Shown here piece by piece: positions 24,431-34,094 of a DNA stretch of 64,000 nucleotides. Source of the stretch: CAIXSC01 sp046349915 (GTDB taxonomy: Bacteria > Planctomycetota > Planctomycetia > Pirellulales > Pirellulaceae); contig JAXMBL010000009.1 of assembly GCA_046349915.1 (NCBI GenBank), positions 310,001-374,000 on the forward strand, read 5' to 3'. The position numbers and the translations under genes were made by a program. The notes beneath the pieces are model-generated. The model searched no databases and was not told the DNA's origin. It worked only from the letters and a program-made list of their open reading frames with translations. Each line of letters starts with the position of its first letter. Positions within the stretch are counted from its first letter, which is position 1.

Positions 24431-25408
24431 GGGTTCGACGATGGCGAGGAAGGCATCCTCAAGCGACAGACGTTGGCGAGTGAGACTGACAATGCTCACA
24501 CCCTGGGCGCGAAGCTGATCGATCAATAGATCGACGCTCGTTTGGTTAGGCAACCGCACTGCCACTCGATACTCGCCGGGCTTGATCAACGTGCTGACGG
24601 AATTCGAGTGGCTCGCGAGGGCGGCGCGGACCGCGGGCTCGGCGCCGTGCACTTCCAAATGCACTTCCAGTTCGACCGCTTCCGCGGTCACCACTTCGCC
24701 ATCGCCCGTCAAGCCGCGTTGCGAAACCTCGGCCACCGGCCCAACGTAGCGCAGCGTTCCTCGATCCAGAATGGCGACTCGGTCGCAGATCAATTCGACT
24801 TCTTGCAGGATGTGGCTGTTGACGAAGACGGTGCGTCCCTGCTGTTTGAGTTGTTGCAGCACATTGCGGACATGGGAGCGAGCGACGGGATCGAGTCCGT
24901 CGGTGGGCTCGTCGAGTATCACGACTTGGGGTTGGTGCAGCAGAGCTTGAGCAAGCCCCAGGCGTTGGAGCATTCCCTTCGAGTATTTCGTGATCGAGTC
25001 GCCCGCTCGTTGAGACAGTCCCACCTGCTGCAACAGCGATTCGCCTCGCTGGCGTATTTCACGACGCGACAGTCCGCTCAATTGACCGTAGTAGTCGAGC
25101 GCGGTGAGTCCGGTGTGGTGTCGGGGAATGCGCAGATTCTCGGGCAAGTAGCCAACTTCGCGGCGACTGCGGCGACTGCCCGCGGCATGGCCGAGCAGCG
25201 AAACTCGGCCGCCAGTCGCTCGGACGATGCCCAATAGGATTTTAATGAACGTGGTTTTGCCCGCGCCGTTCGGCCCGAGCAGCCCAAAGATCTCGCCCGG
25301 TCCGACGGAAAAGGAAACTCCCTTGAGCACATCGAGCGAGCGGCGACGAATCCACCCTTCCCGATAGGTTTTGCGGAGATCTTCCACTTCGATCACTTGC
25401 GTCGCCAT
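24419..25408 (-). CDS. ABC transporter ATP-binding protein
   Basis: The 329-residue product has Walker A GPNGAGKTT near residue 45, a Q-loop and signature motif (YSKGMLQRLG) near 145, Walker B VVILDEPTDGLDP near 165 and the switch His in VNSHILQEV. It is of the drug/export DRA type, with an extra C-terminal domain of about 110 residues. I chose the ATG at 25408 because the MATQVIEVEDLRKTY opening matches the family; an in-frame ATG lies 12 codons upstream. It precedes the ABC-2 permease by 70 bases and should power it at the cytoplasmic face. Confidence 0.92.
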   Translation of the reverse strand: MATQVIEVEDLRKTYREGWIRRRSLDVLKGVSFSVGPGEIFGLLGPNGAGKTTFIKILLGIVRATGGRVSLLGHAAGSRRSRREVGYLPENLRIPRHHTGLTALDYYGQLSGLSRREIRQRGESLLQQVGLSQRAGDSITKYSKGMLQRLGLAQALLHQPQVVILDEPTDGLDPVARSHVRNVLQQLKQQGRTVFVNSHILQEVELICDRVAILDRGTLRYVGPVAEVSQRGLTGDGEVVTAEAVELEVHLEVHGAEPAVRAALASHSNSVSTLIKPGEYRVAVRLPNQTSVDLLIDQLRAQGVSIVSLTRQRLSLEDAFLAIVEPVEE

Positions 25409-25753
25409 AAGCCCCGCTTTGGCCGCCTTGCCGACAAGGCACACCGGTTGAATTCAACAAAAGGAACGACCCTCCCCTATACCAGGTAAGTCCCAGCGCG
25501 AGTTTCAGGGCCGTGGAAACTCTTTCATAGCTGCTGAAGCCGGAGCATGCCAAGCCGAGACGAGAACTCAAGGTTCATTGAAGGCTCACAAGGTCGACCG
25601 AAAGTCCATGAAAACAACACGGAAACCAAACCTGGGTTGAACACTTGCAGAATTCGCCCCTGCCGGGGAATAATTGGAGAGAATCCCGGCGTGGGGGAAA
25701 TTCGTCGCTCGACGCAATGTCTGAAGCTCCGCCCGGATCGAGGGGAAGACGTA

Positions 25754-28339
25754 ATGGAAATCACTTGTCGCTGTGCGGCGTGTGGCTCGCCGTTCAAAGT
25801 CGACGCTCGCTTTATTGGTCGCCGGGCCAAATGCCCCAAATGCGCGCAAATCACGGTCGTGACCGCGCCCGAAGGGTATGTCGCGGAAGAGCGACCGGCC
25901 GCGCCGTCTCCCCCGCCTCACTCTCCTACACCCTCGTCGACTTCCACCACGCCACCGGCTGCGACTGGCGCTCCTGGCCGCTCACGCTTCCTCGATAGTC
26001 CTCCCGCGGACGACGAGATGACGTCGCCCGACATTCCTTCACTCTCCCCACCCGCGGGCGGCGGTGGAGTATTCCTCAATCCACAAGCACCCGAGCCGCC
26101 TACCAAGCCAACTCGCGGCGGAGGGGGTCGCGGCGAGTCCGCTCCTACCACCCCGCCTTCTCGTTTCTCGGGCGCCCCCGCGCCCGCCAAGCCGCCCGGT
26201 TCCCCCAAAGCCCCGGCGCATGCCGCGGCCAACACAGGTGCGGCGGGAAGCGCCTCGCCCGCGGAAGGCGGAGAGGCCGACTCGACTTTTCCCATCAAGG
26301 TGATCACCAGCGGCACGGGGGGAAAACGCGGTGCGACTCGCGGACGATCCGATGCCGGCGGCAAAAAAATCCCGCTGATCGGTTGGGTGATCGGCGGTGG
26401 AGTTGCCGCGGTGCTGCTGGCGATCGGCTGCCTGGTTGCGGTCGTCGTCGTGATGAGCGACCGCAATCCGCAACTAGCGCTCGTCGGTTCGAAGCCGAAG
26501 CTTGTCATCGAGCTGCCGCGCGAAGGTCGCAAAGACATCAAGCTGCTGCTGAATTCTCGGCCTTATATGATCCCAGCGACGGGCCCCGTCGAACTGGTCG
26601 TGGAAGAGGGTTTGAACCAACTAACCTTGCAACGGCGCGGATATCTACAAGTTGATCACTCGTTTACGTTACGCAAAGGCGAGAACGTGCCGTTTCAACC
26701 GACATGGGAGAAGTCGCTCCCGCCACTCGATCCGGAGATGATTGGCGGAACCGAGAAACCTTCATCCCCCGGTTTTGCCTCGACTCCTAGCGACCAATCG
26801 GCGGGACCGCAAGGCTTCGGCGGTTGGCTACAGAACCTTGAAGTCGCACAGCGACGAGCGTTGGAACTCAAGCGCGACATCTTCTTGGTATTCGCCGGGT
26901 CGGATTGGTCGAACCAGACGCACGTCATGGCGGAAGCCATCTTTTCTCAACCGCGTTTCCGTTCGTTCGCCGAGCAGCGGTTCGTCTTGATGGTCGTCGA
27001 TCTGCCTCGCACCGAAGCTGGCATCAATCAGCTTGAGAATATCAATCAGAATCGGGCGTTGAGCCTCCAGTTCGGTATTCGCTCGGTTCCCACCGTGCTG
27101 CTGCTGGACGCCGGTGGCACGCCTTACGCCGCTGACGGCTTCTTCGGCGATGGACTCGACAAATACATCCAGCACATCACGCTGATGCAGAACAAGCACG
27201 CTCAGCGCGACGTCCGCGTGTTGGCGGTTGAATCATCGAAGAACAAGTCGCCGCAGGAGCGGCTGGCCGCGCTCGAGACGGCCGTTACTTGGCTCGATCA
27301 GGAAAAGTTGACTCCTCATTATGGTCGAGTGCTCGCCCAGTGGTTACTGCTCGCTAAACAGCTTGATCCTCAGAACGATTTGGGCAAGTTAGAGGTTTTG
27401 GTGGAGGCGGACTGGATTGCTCGCTTGAATTCCGCGCTCGTCGATCGAGAACGAGCGAAGGTGATGGCCGTTTTGACGGACCTATTGAACTGGAGTGGTT
27501 CGCACAAGTTTAGAGATGCGAATCGAGCAGTTCGAGTCCACTCGATCGCCGCCATGCTGCTGATCCAAGTGATGGACGACTTCAACTCGGCGGCGCGCCA
27601 CGTTGCACTCGCGCGGACTTATGCGCCCAGTGATGACAAGTTGAAGCAGGAGCTGTCAGGGTTGGATAACTGGCTCCGCAAACGCGATCAATTGTCAAGC
27701 GGCACGGGCTTTATTGTCGGTGAGGGCGGCTATGTGCTGACGAACCACCACGTGATCGAAGGGCCGGGAAAGACCGTGGTGCGGATTCCGACGCCGGGAG
27801 GAATGACGAACGCCAACGCCACGGTCGTCGCGTCTGATCCGCAGCAGGATATCGCTTTATTGAAAGTCGATCCTCGACTATTTCCCAGCTTTAAGCCTGT
27901 CACCATCTCGCCGGATCGCGTGCGTCGTGGGTCCGAGGTCGCTGTCTTTGGCTTCCCGCTGGGCGATGACCTCGGCAAGGATGTGCGCATCACAACGGGA
28001 GTCGTTCATTCTCCGTCAGATCAGTCCGAGGATAAACGCCATGTGCTGGACTGCCGCATCAATCCCGGCAATAGCGGCGGACCTGTTCTGAATCGACTCG
28101 GCCGAGTGATCGGAATGGTGACCGCGAAGACGGTGGGCGGGGCCGGGGTCGACAGTTACGGCGTTGCGATCCCGGCCAACGACTTGCAGACCTTTCTCGC
28201 GCAACACCTCCCCGGTTATGCTCCGACATCGCCGAGTGAGCCCACGTCGGGGGATGGCGAAGGACGGCTCGAATGGGAACAAGTCGATGAACGCGTCGCG
28301 CCCGCGGTGCTGATGGTGCTCAAGGTGAAAGAGAACTAG
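25754..28339 (+). CDS. Zinc-ribbon, thioredoxin-like and HtrA-type protease fusion
   Basis: The 861-residue protein begins at ATG 25754 with GAGGGGA 8 bases upstream. In order: a zinc ribbon (CRCAACG, then CPKC; residues 5-32), a long Pro/Ala-rich linker, one membrane helix (about 204-233), a small beta domain resembling PEGA (about 244-312), a thioredoxin-like domain (about 352-475), a helical linker and an S1C/HtrA protease domain (about 648-830). The protease has the full triad: His in TNHHVI (about 664), Asp in DIALLK (about 698) and Ser in GNSGGP (about 773). No PDZ follows it. The thioredoxin-like domain has SDWSNQTH where related domains have a CxxC, so it should be redox-inactive. Likely a membrane-anchored envelope protease with a cytoplasmic zinc ribbon. 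Confidence 0.85.
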   Translation: MEITCRCAACGSPFKVDARFIGRRAKCPKCAQITVVTAPEGYVAEERPAAPSPPPHSPTPSSTSTTPPAATGAPGRSRFLDSPPADDEMTSPDIPSLSPPAGGGGVFLNPQAPEPPTKPTRGGGGRGESAPTTPPSRFSGAPAPAKPPGSPKAPAHAAANTGAAGSASPAEGGEADSTFPIKVITSGTGGKRGATRGRSDAGGKKIPLIGWVIGGGVAAVLLAIGCLVAVVVVMSDRNPQLALVGSKPKLVIELPREGRKDIKLLLNSRPYMIPATGPVELVVEEGLNQLTLQRRGYLQVDHSFTLRKGENVPFQPTWEKSLPPLDPEMIGGTEKPSSPGFASTPSDQSAGPQGFGGWLQNLEVAQRRALELKRDIFLVFAGSDWSNQTHVMAEAIFSQPRFRSFAEQRFVLMVVDLPRTEAGINQLENINQNRALSLQFGIRSVPTVLLLDAGGTPYAADGFFGDGLDKYIQHITLMQNKHAQRDVRVLAVESSKNKSPQERLAALETAVTWLDQEKLTPHYGRVLAQWLLLAKQLDPQNDLGKLEVLVEADWIARLNSALVDRERAKVMAVLTDLLNWSGSHKFRDANRAVRVHSIAAMLLIQVMDDFNSAARHVALARTYAPSDDKLKQELSGLDNWLRKRDQLSSGTGFIVGEGGYVLTNHHVIEGPGKTVVRIPTPGGMTNANATVVASDPQQDIALLKVDPRLFPSFKPVTISPDRVRRGSEVAVFGFPLGDDLGKDVRITTGVVHSPSDQSEDKRHVLDCRINPGNSGGPVLNRLGRVIGMVTAKTVGGAGVDSYGVAIPANDLQTFLAQHLPGYAPTSPSEPTSGDGEGRLEWEQVDERVAPAVLMVLKVKEN

Positions 28340-28620
28340 GGGCGAGAGTTGGGTGGAGTCGCGTGGTTTGTGGAGCGCGGAATGGAGCGACGGACGGGAA
28401 GTCCGTCTAGGTAGCCCGCTCACTTCGTGAGCGGAAAGCCACGTGGCGTGCGAGCGCCGCATGCCGTAAGGTAATCCGCGAATCGTACGAATTTGCTAAC
28501 GAGAGTTTCCTTCGGCGCGGAATGGAGCGACGGACTAGAAGTCCGTCGTACTATGGGGAGCGACGGACTGGAAGTCCGTCGTACGTAGGGGCGGGCGGAA
28601 ACACTTTGGGAGATGGAAGC
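28340..28620. other. Intergenic stretch rich in REP-like hairpins
   Basis: The stretch contains three copies of a 9-base-arm hairpin element (see the repeat cluster) plus another stem, CCGCTCAC paired with GTGAGCGG at 28416-28434. A frame read through the hairpins (GERRTGSPSY) joins the downstream gene, but it is repeat-derived and I do not treat it as coding. The ribosome site for the next gene, GGGAG, is at about 28607-28611. Confidence 0.6.
28388..28584. repeat. REP-like hairpin cluster A
   Basis: Copies lie at 28388-28407, 28528-28551 and 28561-28584. The stem is CGACGGACT paired with AGTCCGTCG around a 3-base loop; the first copy has a shorter stem and a different loop. Every copy is directly preceded by GGAG. 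The same stems reappear at 38634-38726 and, inverted, at 61866-61886. A 5' GTAG or GGAG next to a hairpin is the known recognition pattern of RAYT transposases, and a RAYT gene lies at 34706-35932. Confidence 0.75.
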
Positions 28621-30087
28621 ATGTCGGATGACGGCGATCGTGGTTGGGGACGAGTCACTCTGTGGCTGATTTTGGCTGCGCTGGCTGTCGACGGCAGTTT
28701 CAATTTCTGGTGGGTCAGTCGTGAGGCTCAGGCCGCGGAGCCTCATCATTCGTTTCGCTCGGACCAAGGGGTGGCGGTCGAGGATACGTTGCCTCTGCCG
28801 AGTGATCTGAGTAAGCCGGAGGTGCTTCGCTGGCGCACGCCGCTCGGCGCGGGGCATTCCACCCCCTGTATCTCGGGCGACTCGATCTACCTTACGACTT
28901 TTGAAGAGAACAAGCTGGCGACCGTTGCGCTCGATCGCGTTTCGGGCCAGGTACGTTGGCGAGCGATCGCGCCGGCCACTCGGCTGGAGACCTTTCATCC
29001 CACGGGCAGTCCGGCGGCTGCTTCGTGTGCGTGTGATGGCCAGCGAGTGTTCTCGTTTTTCGGCAGCTACGGATTACTGTGTTACGACTTGAGTGGCAAA
29101 TTGATTTGGTCCAAGCCGCTGGGACCATTTCAGGACGAGTTCGGCTCGGCTAGTTCGCCCGTATTGGTGGACGATGTCTTGTTGTTGAACGAAGACCACG
29201 ATGTGAATAGTTTTCTGCTGTGCGTCGATGCGGCCACGGGCGAGACTCGTTGGCAGGCGCGCCGTGACGGATTCACTCGCAGCTACGCGACTCCGCTTGT
29301 GCGGCAAATCGGAGGACGTAAACAGGTGATCGTGGCAGGCGCGTTGCAGTTGGTCGCCTACGATTTGGCGGACGGCAAGCAGTTGTGGTCGGTCGACGGA
29401 CTGGCGCGCATCGTCAACACGACGCCGGTTTTCGATTCAGGCATGCTGTTTGTTTCCACTTGGTCTCCCGGCGGCGACACCGATGCGCGGATTGGCATGG
29501 AGCCGTGGGATGTGGCGGTCAAGCAATGGGATGTCGACAAGGACGGCAAGTTGAAGCGTGAGGAAGTCGACAACAAGGATGTGCTCGATCGCTTCTACCG
29601 CATCGATCTCAACCAAGACAAATCGCTCGATAAAGAGGAATGGGCGAAGTATGCCCGTGTGTTTGAGCTCGCCCGCAATTCGCTGCTCGCCATTCGACTC
29701 GACGATAACGCTCCGACCTCTCCTCTCATTGCGTGGCAGTACGAGAAGGGGTTGCCGTATGTTCCGAGCCCGCTGGTTTATCGTGGCGTGCTGTACTTGA
29801 TCAAGGATGGCGGAATCTTGACGACCTTCGAGGCGGCGACGGGCAAGGTCGGTCGTACGGGTCGCATGCGAGCGTCGAACAACTATTACGCTTCGCCGGC
29901 CGCGGGCGATGGCAGAGTGTATTTCGTCAGCGATCCTGGATTGCTGACCGTATGCAAGGCGGGCGCTGCGTGGGAGATTCTCTCGACCCACGATCTGAAG
30001 GAGCGTACGGTGGCGAGCCCGGTGATTGTCGGCGGGAAGATCTATGTGCGAACCGAGTCGGCGGTGTACTGTTTCGGCAATCCATAA
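28621..30087 (+). CDS. PQQ-type beta-propeller with EF-hand pair, secreted or anchored
   Basis: The 488-residue product begins at ATG 28621, with GGGAG 9 bases upstream. It has one hydrophobic segment (about 13-30; probable signal or anchor), then propeller blades in the style of PQQ/BamB domains (SPVLVDDVLLLNED, CVDAATGETRWQARRDG). A two-loop EF-hand insert (DVDKDGKLKREE, then DLNQDKSLDKEE) interrupts the propeller around residues 300-350. Planctomycetes have many such calcium-loop propellers. No catalytic motif; a structural or binding role in the periplasm is likely. Confidence 0.8.
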   Translation: MSDDGDRGWGRVTLWLILAALAVDGSFNFWWVSREAQAAEPHHSFRSDQGVAVEDTLPLPSDLSKPEVLRWRTPLGAGHSTPCISGDSIYLTTFEENKLATVALDRVSGQVRWRAIAPATRLETFHPTGSPAAASCACDGQRVFSFFGSYGLLCYDLSGKLIWSKPLGPFQDEFGSASSPVLVDDVLLLNEDHDVNSFLLCVDAATGETRWQARRDGFTRSYATPLVRQIGGRKQVIVAGALQLVAYDLADGKQLWSVDGLARIVNTTPVFDSGMLFVSTWSPGGDTDARIGMEPWDVAVKQWDVDKDGKLKREEVDNKDVLDRFYRIDLNQDKSLDKEEWAKYARVFELARNSLLAIRLDDNAPTSPLIAWQYEKGLPYVPSPLVYRGVLYLIKDGGILTTFEAATGKVGRTGRMRASNNYYASPAAGDGRVYFVSDPGLLTVCKAGAAWEILSTHDLKERTVASPVIVGGKIYVRTESAVYCFGNP

Positions 30088-30146
30088 TTGACATTGCCCC
30101 GTTCGCCCCGCTTGTTTACTCTTTGCCTCCTAACAGGAGGTGAACT

Positions 30147-31046
30147 GTGCGAAAAGCGGCCCCCACGGACGTCCGCGGCAGAATCCGCGAAATCTTGGCT
30201 GATCCGAGCAACTCGTTGATCCCGCGAGTGCCCGATGCGGGCCGAACTTGCGATGGACTGACCGTGATGCATAACGGGCTGAAAGTCCATGCGATGGGGT
30301 CGTTTTATCTGCGCGCGTTGGCGGCCAATCGCGGGTGTCACGAGCCGCAAGAAGAATATCTGTTCCAAGAAGTGCTGAAGCACATCCGTCCCGGTGCGAC
30401 CATGGTGGAATTAGGCGCCTACTGGGCCTTCTATTCGCTGTGGTTTGCGAAGGCAATTCCTGATGCCAAGTGCTTCATGGTTGAGCCAGACCAGGAGAAT
30501 CTGGAGATTGGCCGTCGCAACTTTGCGACGAACGGCGCGGAGGGAACGTTCATTCAAGACCGAGTCGGCCAGGGGTATCTGCGAGTCGACCAGTTTCTGG
30601 ACGAGCGCAAGATTTCGTTCCTGGATCTGCTGCATGCCGACGTCCAGTGTGCTGAGCTAGAGATGTTGGCGGACGCCGAAGAATCGCTGCGAGCGGGGCG
30701 GATCGGCTATCTGTTCTTGGGCACGCATGGGCAAGACTTGCATTATCGCTGCAAGGAGTTTCTTGAGTCGCGAGACTATGTGATTCTAGCGCATGCGGAT
30801 TGGTTCGACGGTACATTTTGCCAGGATGGCGTGCTGCTGGCCCGCTCGCGTCGCCTCTCGGGCATGCCGCCCGTGGAGTTGCCATTGCGGAGTCCGCATC
30901 GTCCCTACGAGATTGGGTCAAGTGACGAGACGCTCGACACCTTGATGGCTCGTGCCAACAGCCGTCAGAATGCGTTTCGCCGACTTGCTCGCTGGTTCCG
31001 CAATCTGGTTCCCCAGTCGCTGGAGTCGGCGAGTGGGAATCGCTGA
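30147..31046 (+). CDS. FkbM-type S-adenosylmethionine methyltransferase-like protein
   Basis: The 299-residue product starts with GTG at 30147, with AGGAGGT just upstream. Residues of about 85-130 have the Rossmann-type motif of FkbM/class I methyltransferases: GATMVELGAYWAFYSLWFAK, then CFMVEPDQENLEIGRRN, and the FLDLLHADVQCAELEML segment that replaces the usual acidic end of the cofactor pocket. The C-terminus is a helical extension. Substrate not evident; O-methylation of sugars or small secondary metabolites is typical of the family. Confidence 0.75.
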   Translation: MRKAAPTDVRGRIREILADPSNSLIPRVPDAGRTCDGLTVMHNGLKVHAMGSFYLRALAANRGCHEPQEEYLFQEVLKHIRPGATMVELGAYWAFYSLWFAKAIPDAKCFMVEPDQENLEIGRRNFATNGAEGTFIQDRVGQGYLRVDQFLDERKISFLDLLHADVQCAELEMLADAEESLRAGRIGYLFLGTHGQDLHYRCKEFLESRDYVILAHADWFDGTFCQDGVLLARSRRLSGMPPVELPLRSPHRPYEIGSSDETLDTLMARANSRQNAFRRLARWFRNLVPQSLESASGNR

Positions 31047-31067
31047 AATTGCGAAAGGCAAGAGTCC

Positions 31068-32021
31068 ATGGACAACCTTCGCGCCCGTGGGTTGCGCATT
31101 GTTTCGTTGTTGCCGAGTGCGACGGAGATTGTCTGCGAGTTGGGGTTGGCGGAACAATTAGTGGGCGTCTCGCACGAGTGCGATCATCCCTCGTGCGTGC
31201 ATGGATTGCCGAAGGTGACCAAGTCGCTGATTCCAGCCAACGCAACGAGCGACGAAATTGACAAGCTGGTTCGTGAGCGGCTCGAAACGGAACGCGCGCT
31301 GTACAGCCTCGACCGACTGGCCTTGGAGCGATTGCAACCTGATTTGATCATCACGCAAACGCTGTGCGAGGTGTGTGCGGTCGCGGAGTCGGAAGTCGCC
31401 GCGGCGATTGGCAGCTTGCCCCATGAACCTCGAGTCGTGAATCTGGAACCCACTTGCCTGGAGGACGTCTTTGCGTGCATTAAAGACGTAGGCGATGCCG
31501 CTGGCATTCCCGTACGAGCGAGGAAGGTGATCGAACAATTGCGAACTCGCGTCGACGCGGTCGTTGAGCGGTTGGGTTCGCTTGCCTACCGACCACGAGT
31601 GGTATTGCTCGAGTGGATCGATCCCCCGTTTTGCGCGGGACACTGGTCTCCCGAGCTTATTGAGATGGCGGGCGGCCGGGAGATGATTGGGAATGCTGGC
31701 GAGCGTTCACGAACTTTGGCATGGCAGGAGATCGTGGACGCTGATCCCGAGTTCATGCTGATTGCTTGCTGCGGCTTTGACGTCGAACGGGCGCTGGCGG
31801 ATCTACCGACGCTCAGAAGCTATCCTGGTTTCGAGAGTCTGGCTTGTGTCCGATCGAGAAGTGTTTACGTCGTTGATGGCAATGCGTATTTCAGTCGGCC
31901 TGGCCCGCGTCTCGTCGACAGCCTGGAGATTTTGGCGAACGCGATGCACCCGTCGGTCCATCCTATGCGGCCAGGTTTACAGGGGGCTCGAAGATTGACC
32001 TGGGAAGAGCTAAGCCCTTAA
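31068..32021 (+). CDS. BtuF-like cobalamin/siderophore-binding fold protein without signal peptide
   Basis: The 317-residue protein opens with LRIVSLLPSATEIVCELGLA and has VGVSHECDHP, LQPDLIITQTLCEVC and VVLLEWIDPPFCAGHW, the pattern of the cytosolic-looking cobalamin-binding branch of the helical-backbone periplasmic-binding fold. No signal peptide is present, so it either works in the cytosol or is exported another way. No ABC partner is adjacent. It ends at 32021 at the edge of a shared terminator. Confidence 0.8.
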   Translation: MDNLRARGLRIVSLLPSATEIVCELGLAEQLVGVSHECDHPSCVHGLPKVTKSLIPANATSDEIDKLVRERLETERALYSLDRLALERLQPDLIITQTLCEVCAVAESEVAAAIGSLPHEPRVVNLEPTCLEDVFACIKDVGDAAGIPVRARKVIEQLRTRVDAVVERLGSLAYRPRVVLLEWIDPPFCAGHWSPELIEMAGGREMIGNAGERSRTLAWQEIVDADPEFMLIACCGFDVERALADLPTLRSYPGFESLACVRSRSVYVVDGNAYFSRPGPRLVDSLEILANAMHPSVHPMRPGLQGARRLTWEELSP

Positions 32022-32058
32022 AAGAAAAGAGCGTCGATCCGCTGGGGGACCGACGCTC
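32020..32058 (-). terminator. Intrinsic terminator for the Cys-rich gene
   Basis: Read on the minus strand, GAGCGTCG pairs with CGACGCTC around a 14-base loop and is followed by TTTTCTTTT. It lies between convergent genes (31068-32021 and 32118-32843). On the plus strand it lacks a U-rich tail after the stem, so it should mainly stop the minus-strand transcript. Confidence 0.75.
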
Positions 32059-32117
32059 ACGGTAACATCGCTCGAGTTTCTCAGCTTGCGGGTCGCAGAC
32101 TGGACAGGTCGCTGAGT

Positions 32118-32843
32118 TTAGTAGGACGAGCGAATGGGAGTCCACTTCCAAGCCGCCGAGGGGACGACGGTGGAGGGGACATAGCGGCGAGTGGTCTTGC
32201 CGGGGACGTCTGTCTCGGGCACGGGTCCTGGGGCTTCGTGGGGAGCGGGCTGGGGAACGGATTGCGGCATCAAGGGGTCTCGGCCGTAATCCTGATACAC
32301 TTCACCTCCGAGCTTCGAGCAACCGCAACCGCCTCCCCAAGCGTTGGATTCACCGCAGGTCGAGCAGCAACCGGTTCCCCAGAGATTCTGGTGGAACGTA
32401 CGAACTCGGCACGACATGGCGGACCAACGAGCTTGGCACTGGCAATGCAGTCGCTGCAAGAGGGTGGGCGAGCAGCAACTGGGTTCGCAGCAGTCGTCGG
32501 CCATGCCGCAGCCGCAGCCAACCGGTCGAGCGCAGCAAGAAGAGAAGAGGGGCAGTAGAGGCTTGCGGCAGCACATTCCGCGACTGCCGCACGAATCACA
32601 GCCCATGGAATAACCGTCGTCATGCATGACGACCGGTCCCTGAACCGCGGGACCTTCGTAGGGAACTGACTTGCGCATTTGGGGAACGGGCGCGGGCACC
32701 CCTTCGGCGGGCGGCACTGACTCCGCTTCTTGGTAGCGGTAGCCGCTGACGTAAGCGCGGACACCGCTGCCGTACCCCTGAGCGTTGGCGGTCGCGCTGA
32801 TCGCGAGGACCAGCACGAGCGCCAAACCTGGACACCATTTCAT
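32118..32843 (-). CDS. Secreted cysteine-rich protein
   Basis: The 241-residue product has a Sec signal peptide (MKWCPGLALVLVLAISATAN-AQG) and then over twenty Cys residues, mostly between 75 and 185, arranged as CC, CGC and CxxC pairs (GCGCGMADDCCEPSCC). The C-terminus is Pro-rich. AGGAG lies 7 bases upstream of the ATG at 32843, so I chose it over the ATG at 32861. Related Cys-rich secreted planctomycete proteins are of unknown role; they may bind metals or form disulfide networks in the periplasm. Confidence 0.7.
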   Translation of the reverse strand: MKWCPGLALVLVLAISATANAQGYGSGVRAYVSGYRYQEAESVPPAEGVPAPVPQMRKSVPYEGPAVQGPVVMHDDGYSMGCDSCGSRGMCCRKPLLPLFSSCCARPVGCGCGMADDCCEPSCCSPTLLQRLHCQCQARWSAMSCRVRTFHQNLWGTGCCSTCGESNAWGGGCGCSKLGGEVYQDYGRDPLMPQSVPQPAPHEAPGPVPETDVPGKTTRRYVPSTVVPSAAWKWTPIRSSY

Positions 32844-33110
32844 GGCTAGACTCCTGTACATCCTGATCGTTCAATCCGTCGAGCATCCTTCCCGTGTTAT
32901 CGGGCCCTGCTCTACTCAAGAATTCCTCACCGCTACCGGCGAGCAACCGAATCTGGGTGAGTTTGGGGCGGCTTGCCGCTTGCCCGCGCGGGACCTGCCA
33001 TTTAGGTTGCCCTGTAGGAAGACGTCGAGTTGCGTGGCGAGGCAGACTGAAGGGCCTTGCGAGACTCTAACGCCTTAGCCGCTCCCTGCCTCACATGCCG
33101 TGAATGCCCG

Positions 33111-34094
33111 ATGACGACTTTTTTGGCCGTTCTCACTTTGCTCACACTGACTAGCTTGGGGCTGTACGCAACGTTCTGGCCAGTCGTCCGCGACTCAACG
33201 CTTCGCTACGCATGGTTTTGGACGGGAATCGCGTTGAGTGGGGTGTTGGGGACGGAGTGGCTGGTCGTAGGCGTGTGGGCCGCTCCCGATGCCGACTGGC
33301 TCAATCCAACTCGTTACATGGCGGCCGTATTGCTGTTTTGCCCCATGATGTCGGTGCTGGGTTCGAAACGCCCTCACGATCAGGCTTGGCAATGGATCGT
33401 GCTATCGCTTTGGGGCATTCTCGTACTGCCCGCTTTAGAGTGGTTTGCGGTGCAACGCGGGGCCGTGATGGAGATTCATGGCGTTCGCGCTTGGTTCTTA
33501 CTGCTGCTTATCTTGATGAATGGCATCCACGGGATCGGCGGGCGAGGCGCCTGGATTGGGGTGTGCGTTGCGATTGCGCAATATCTGATGCTGCAGGAGC
33601 ACTTGCCGAACATCATTCCGCGGGTCATGTCCGCGAGCTACAGCCTGGGGCGCGATCAACCGTCGGTTCTTCCTTTAGTGGCGATTGGCGCCATTGACAC
33701 CGCATTGTTTGTGGCATTCTGGATGGCCAAGTCTGAACCAATGGCCCCTGGACTAGATCGAGCGTGGCGTGACTTCCGCGATCAGTTTGGCACGCTTTGG
33801 GCCTTGCGAGTTATGGAAAGGGTCAACGCGGCGGCGGCCGCAGGCGGTTGGCGAACGAGGCTGGACTGGCACGGTTTCACAACCACAAAGGCAGAAGACA
33901 GTCTAGGGCCTTCCGCCACAAACTCGGCGACCAAAGGGTCGTTACCGAGCACGCTTAAGGGCGAGGCGACAAACATCACAGGAGCCGAATCGCTGGCCTG
34001 CCAACAGGCACTTTGGAACCTGCTACGCCGCTTCGTAAGCGTTGAGTGGAGTGAGGCGCGTGGCTGGACTCCGCCGGCGTCAAAGGTGGACTGA
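33111..34094 (+). CDS. Integral membrane protein of unknown function
   Basis: The 327-residue product has seven or eight hydrophobic helices (about 5-25, 38-56, 70-85, 100-120, 128-145, 150-170, 200-220) and a soluble C-terminal part of about 80-100 residues. No transporter signature was recognised. I chose the ATG at 33111; there is no strong ribosome site. Confidence 0.6.
   Translation: MTTFLAVLTLLTLTSLGLYATFWPVVRDSTLRYAWFWTGIALSGVLGTEWLVVGVWAAPDADWLNPTRYMAAVLLFCPMMSVLGSKRPHDQAWQWIVLSLWGILVLPALEWFAVQRGAVMEIHGVRAWFLLLLILMNGIHGIGGRGAWIGVCVAIAQYLMLQEHLPNIIPRVMSASYSLGRDQPSVLPLVAIGAIDTALFVAFWMAKSEPMAPGLDRAWRDFRDQFGTLWALRVMERVNAAAAAGGWRTRLDWHGFTTTKAEDSLGPSATNSATKGSLPSTLKGEATNITGAESLACQQALWNLLRRFVSVEWSEARGWTPPASKVD

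Noticed and set aside
28388..28584. CRISPR array suspected from repeated hairpins
   Set aside because: Copies are irregularly spaced and hairpin-like, spacers are not of uniform length, and no cas gene is in the window.
28522..28620. Upstream extension of the PQQ/EF-hand gene reading GERRTGSPSYVG
   Set aside because: The codons come from the REP-like hairpins; the ATG at 28621 has a proper ribosome site and the hydrophobic segment follows it.
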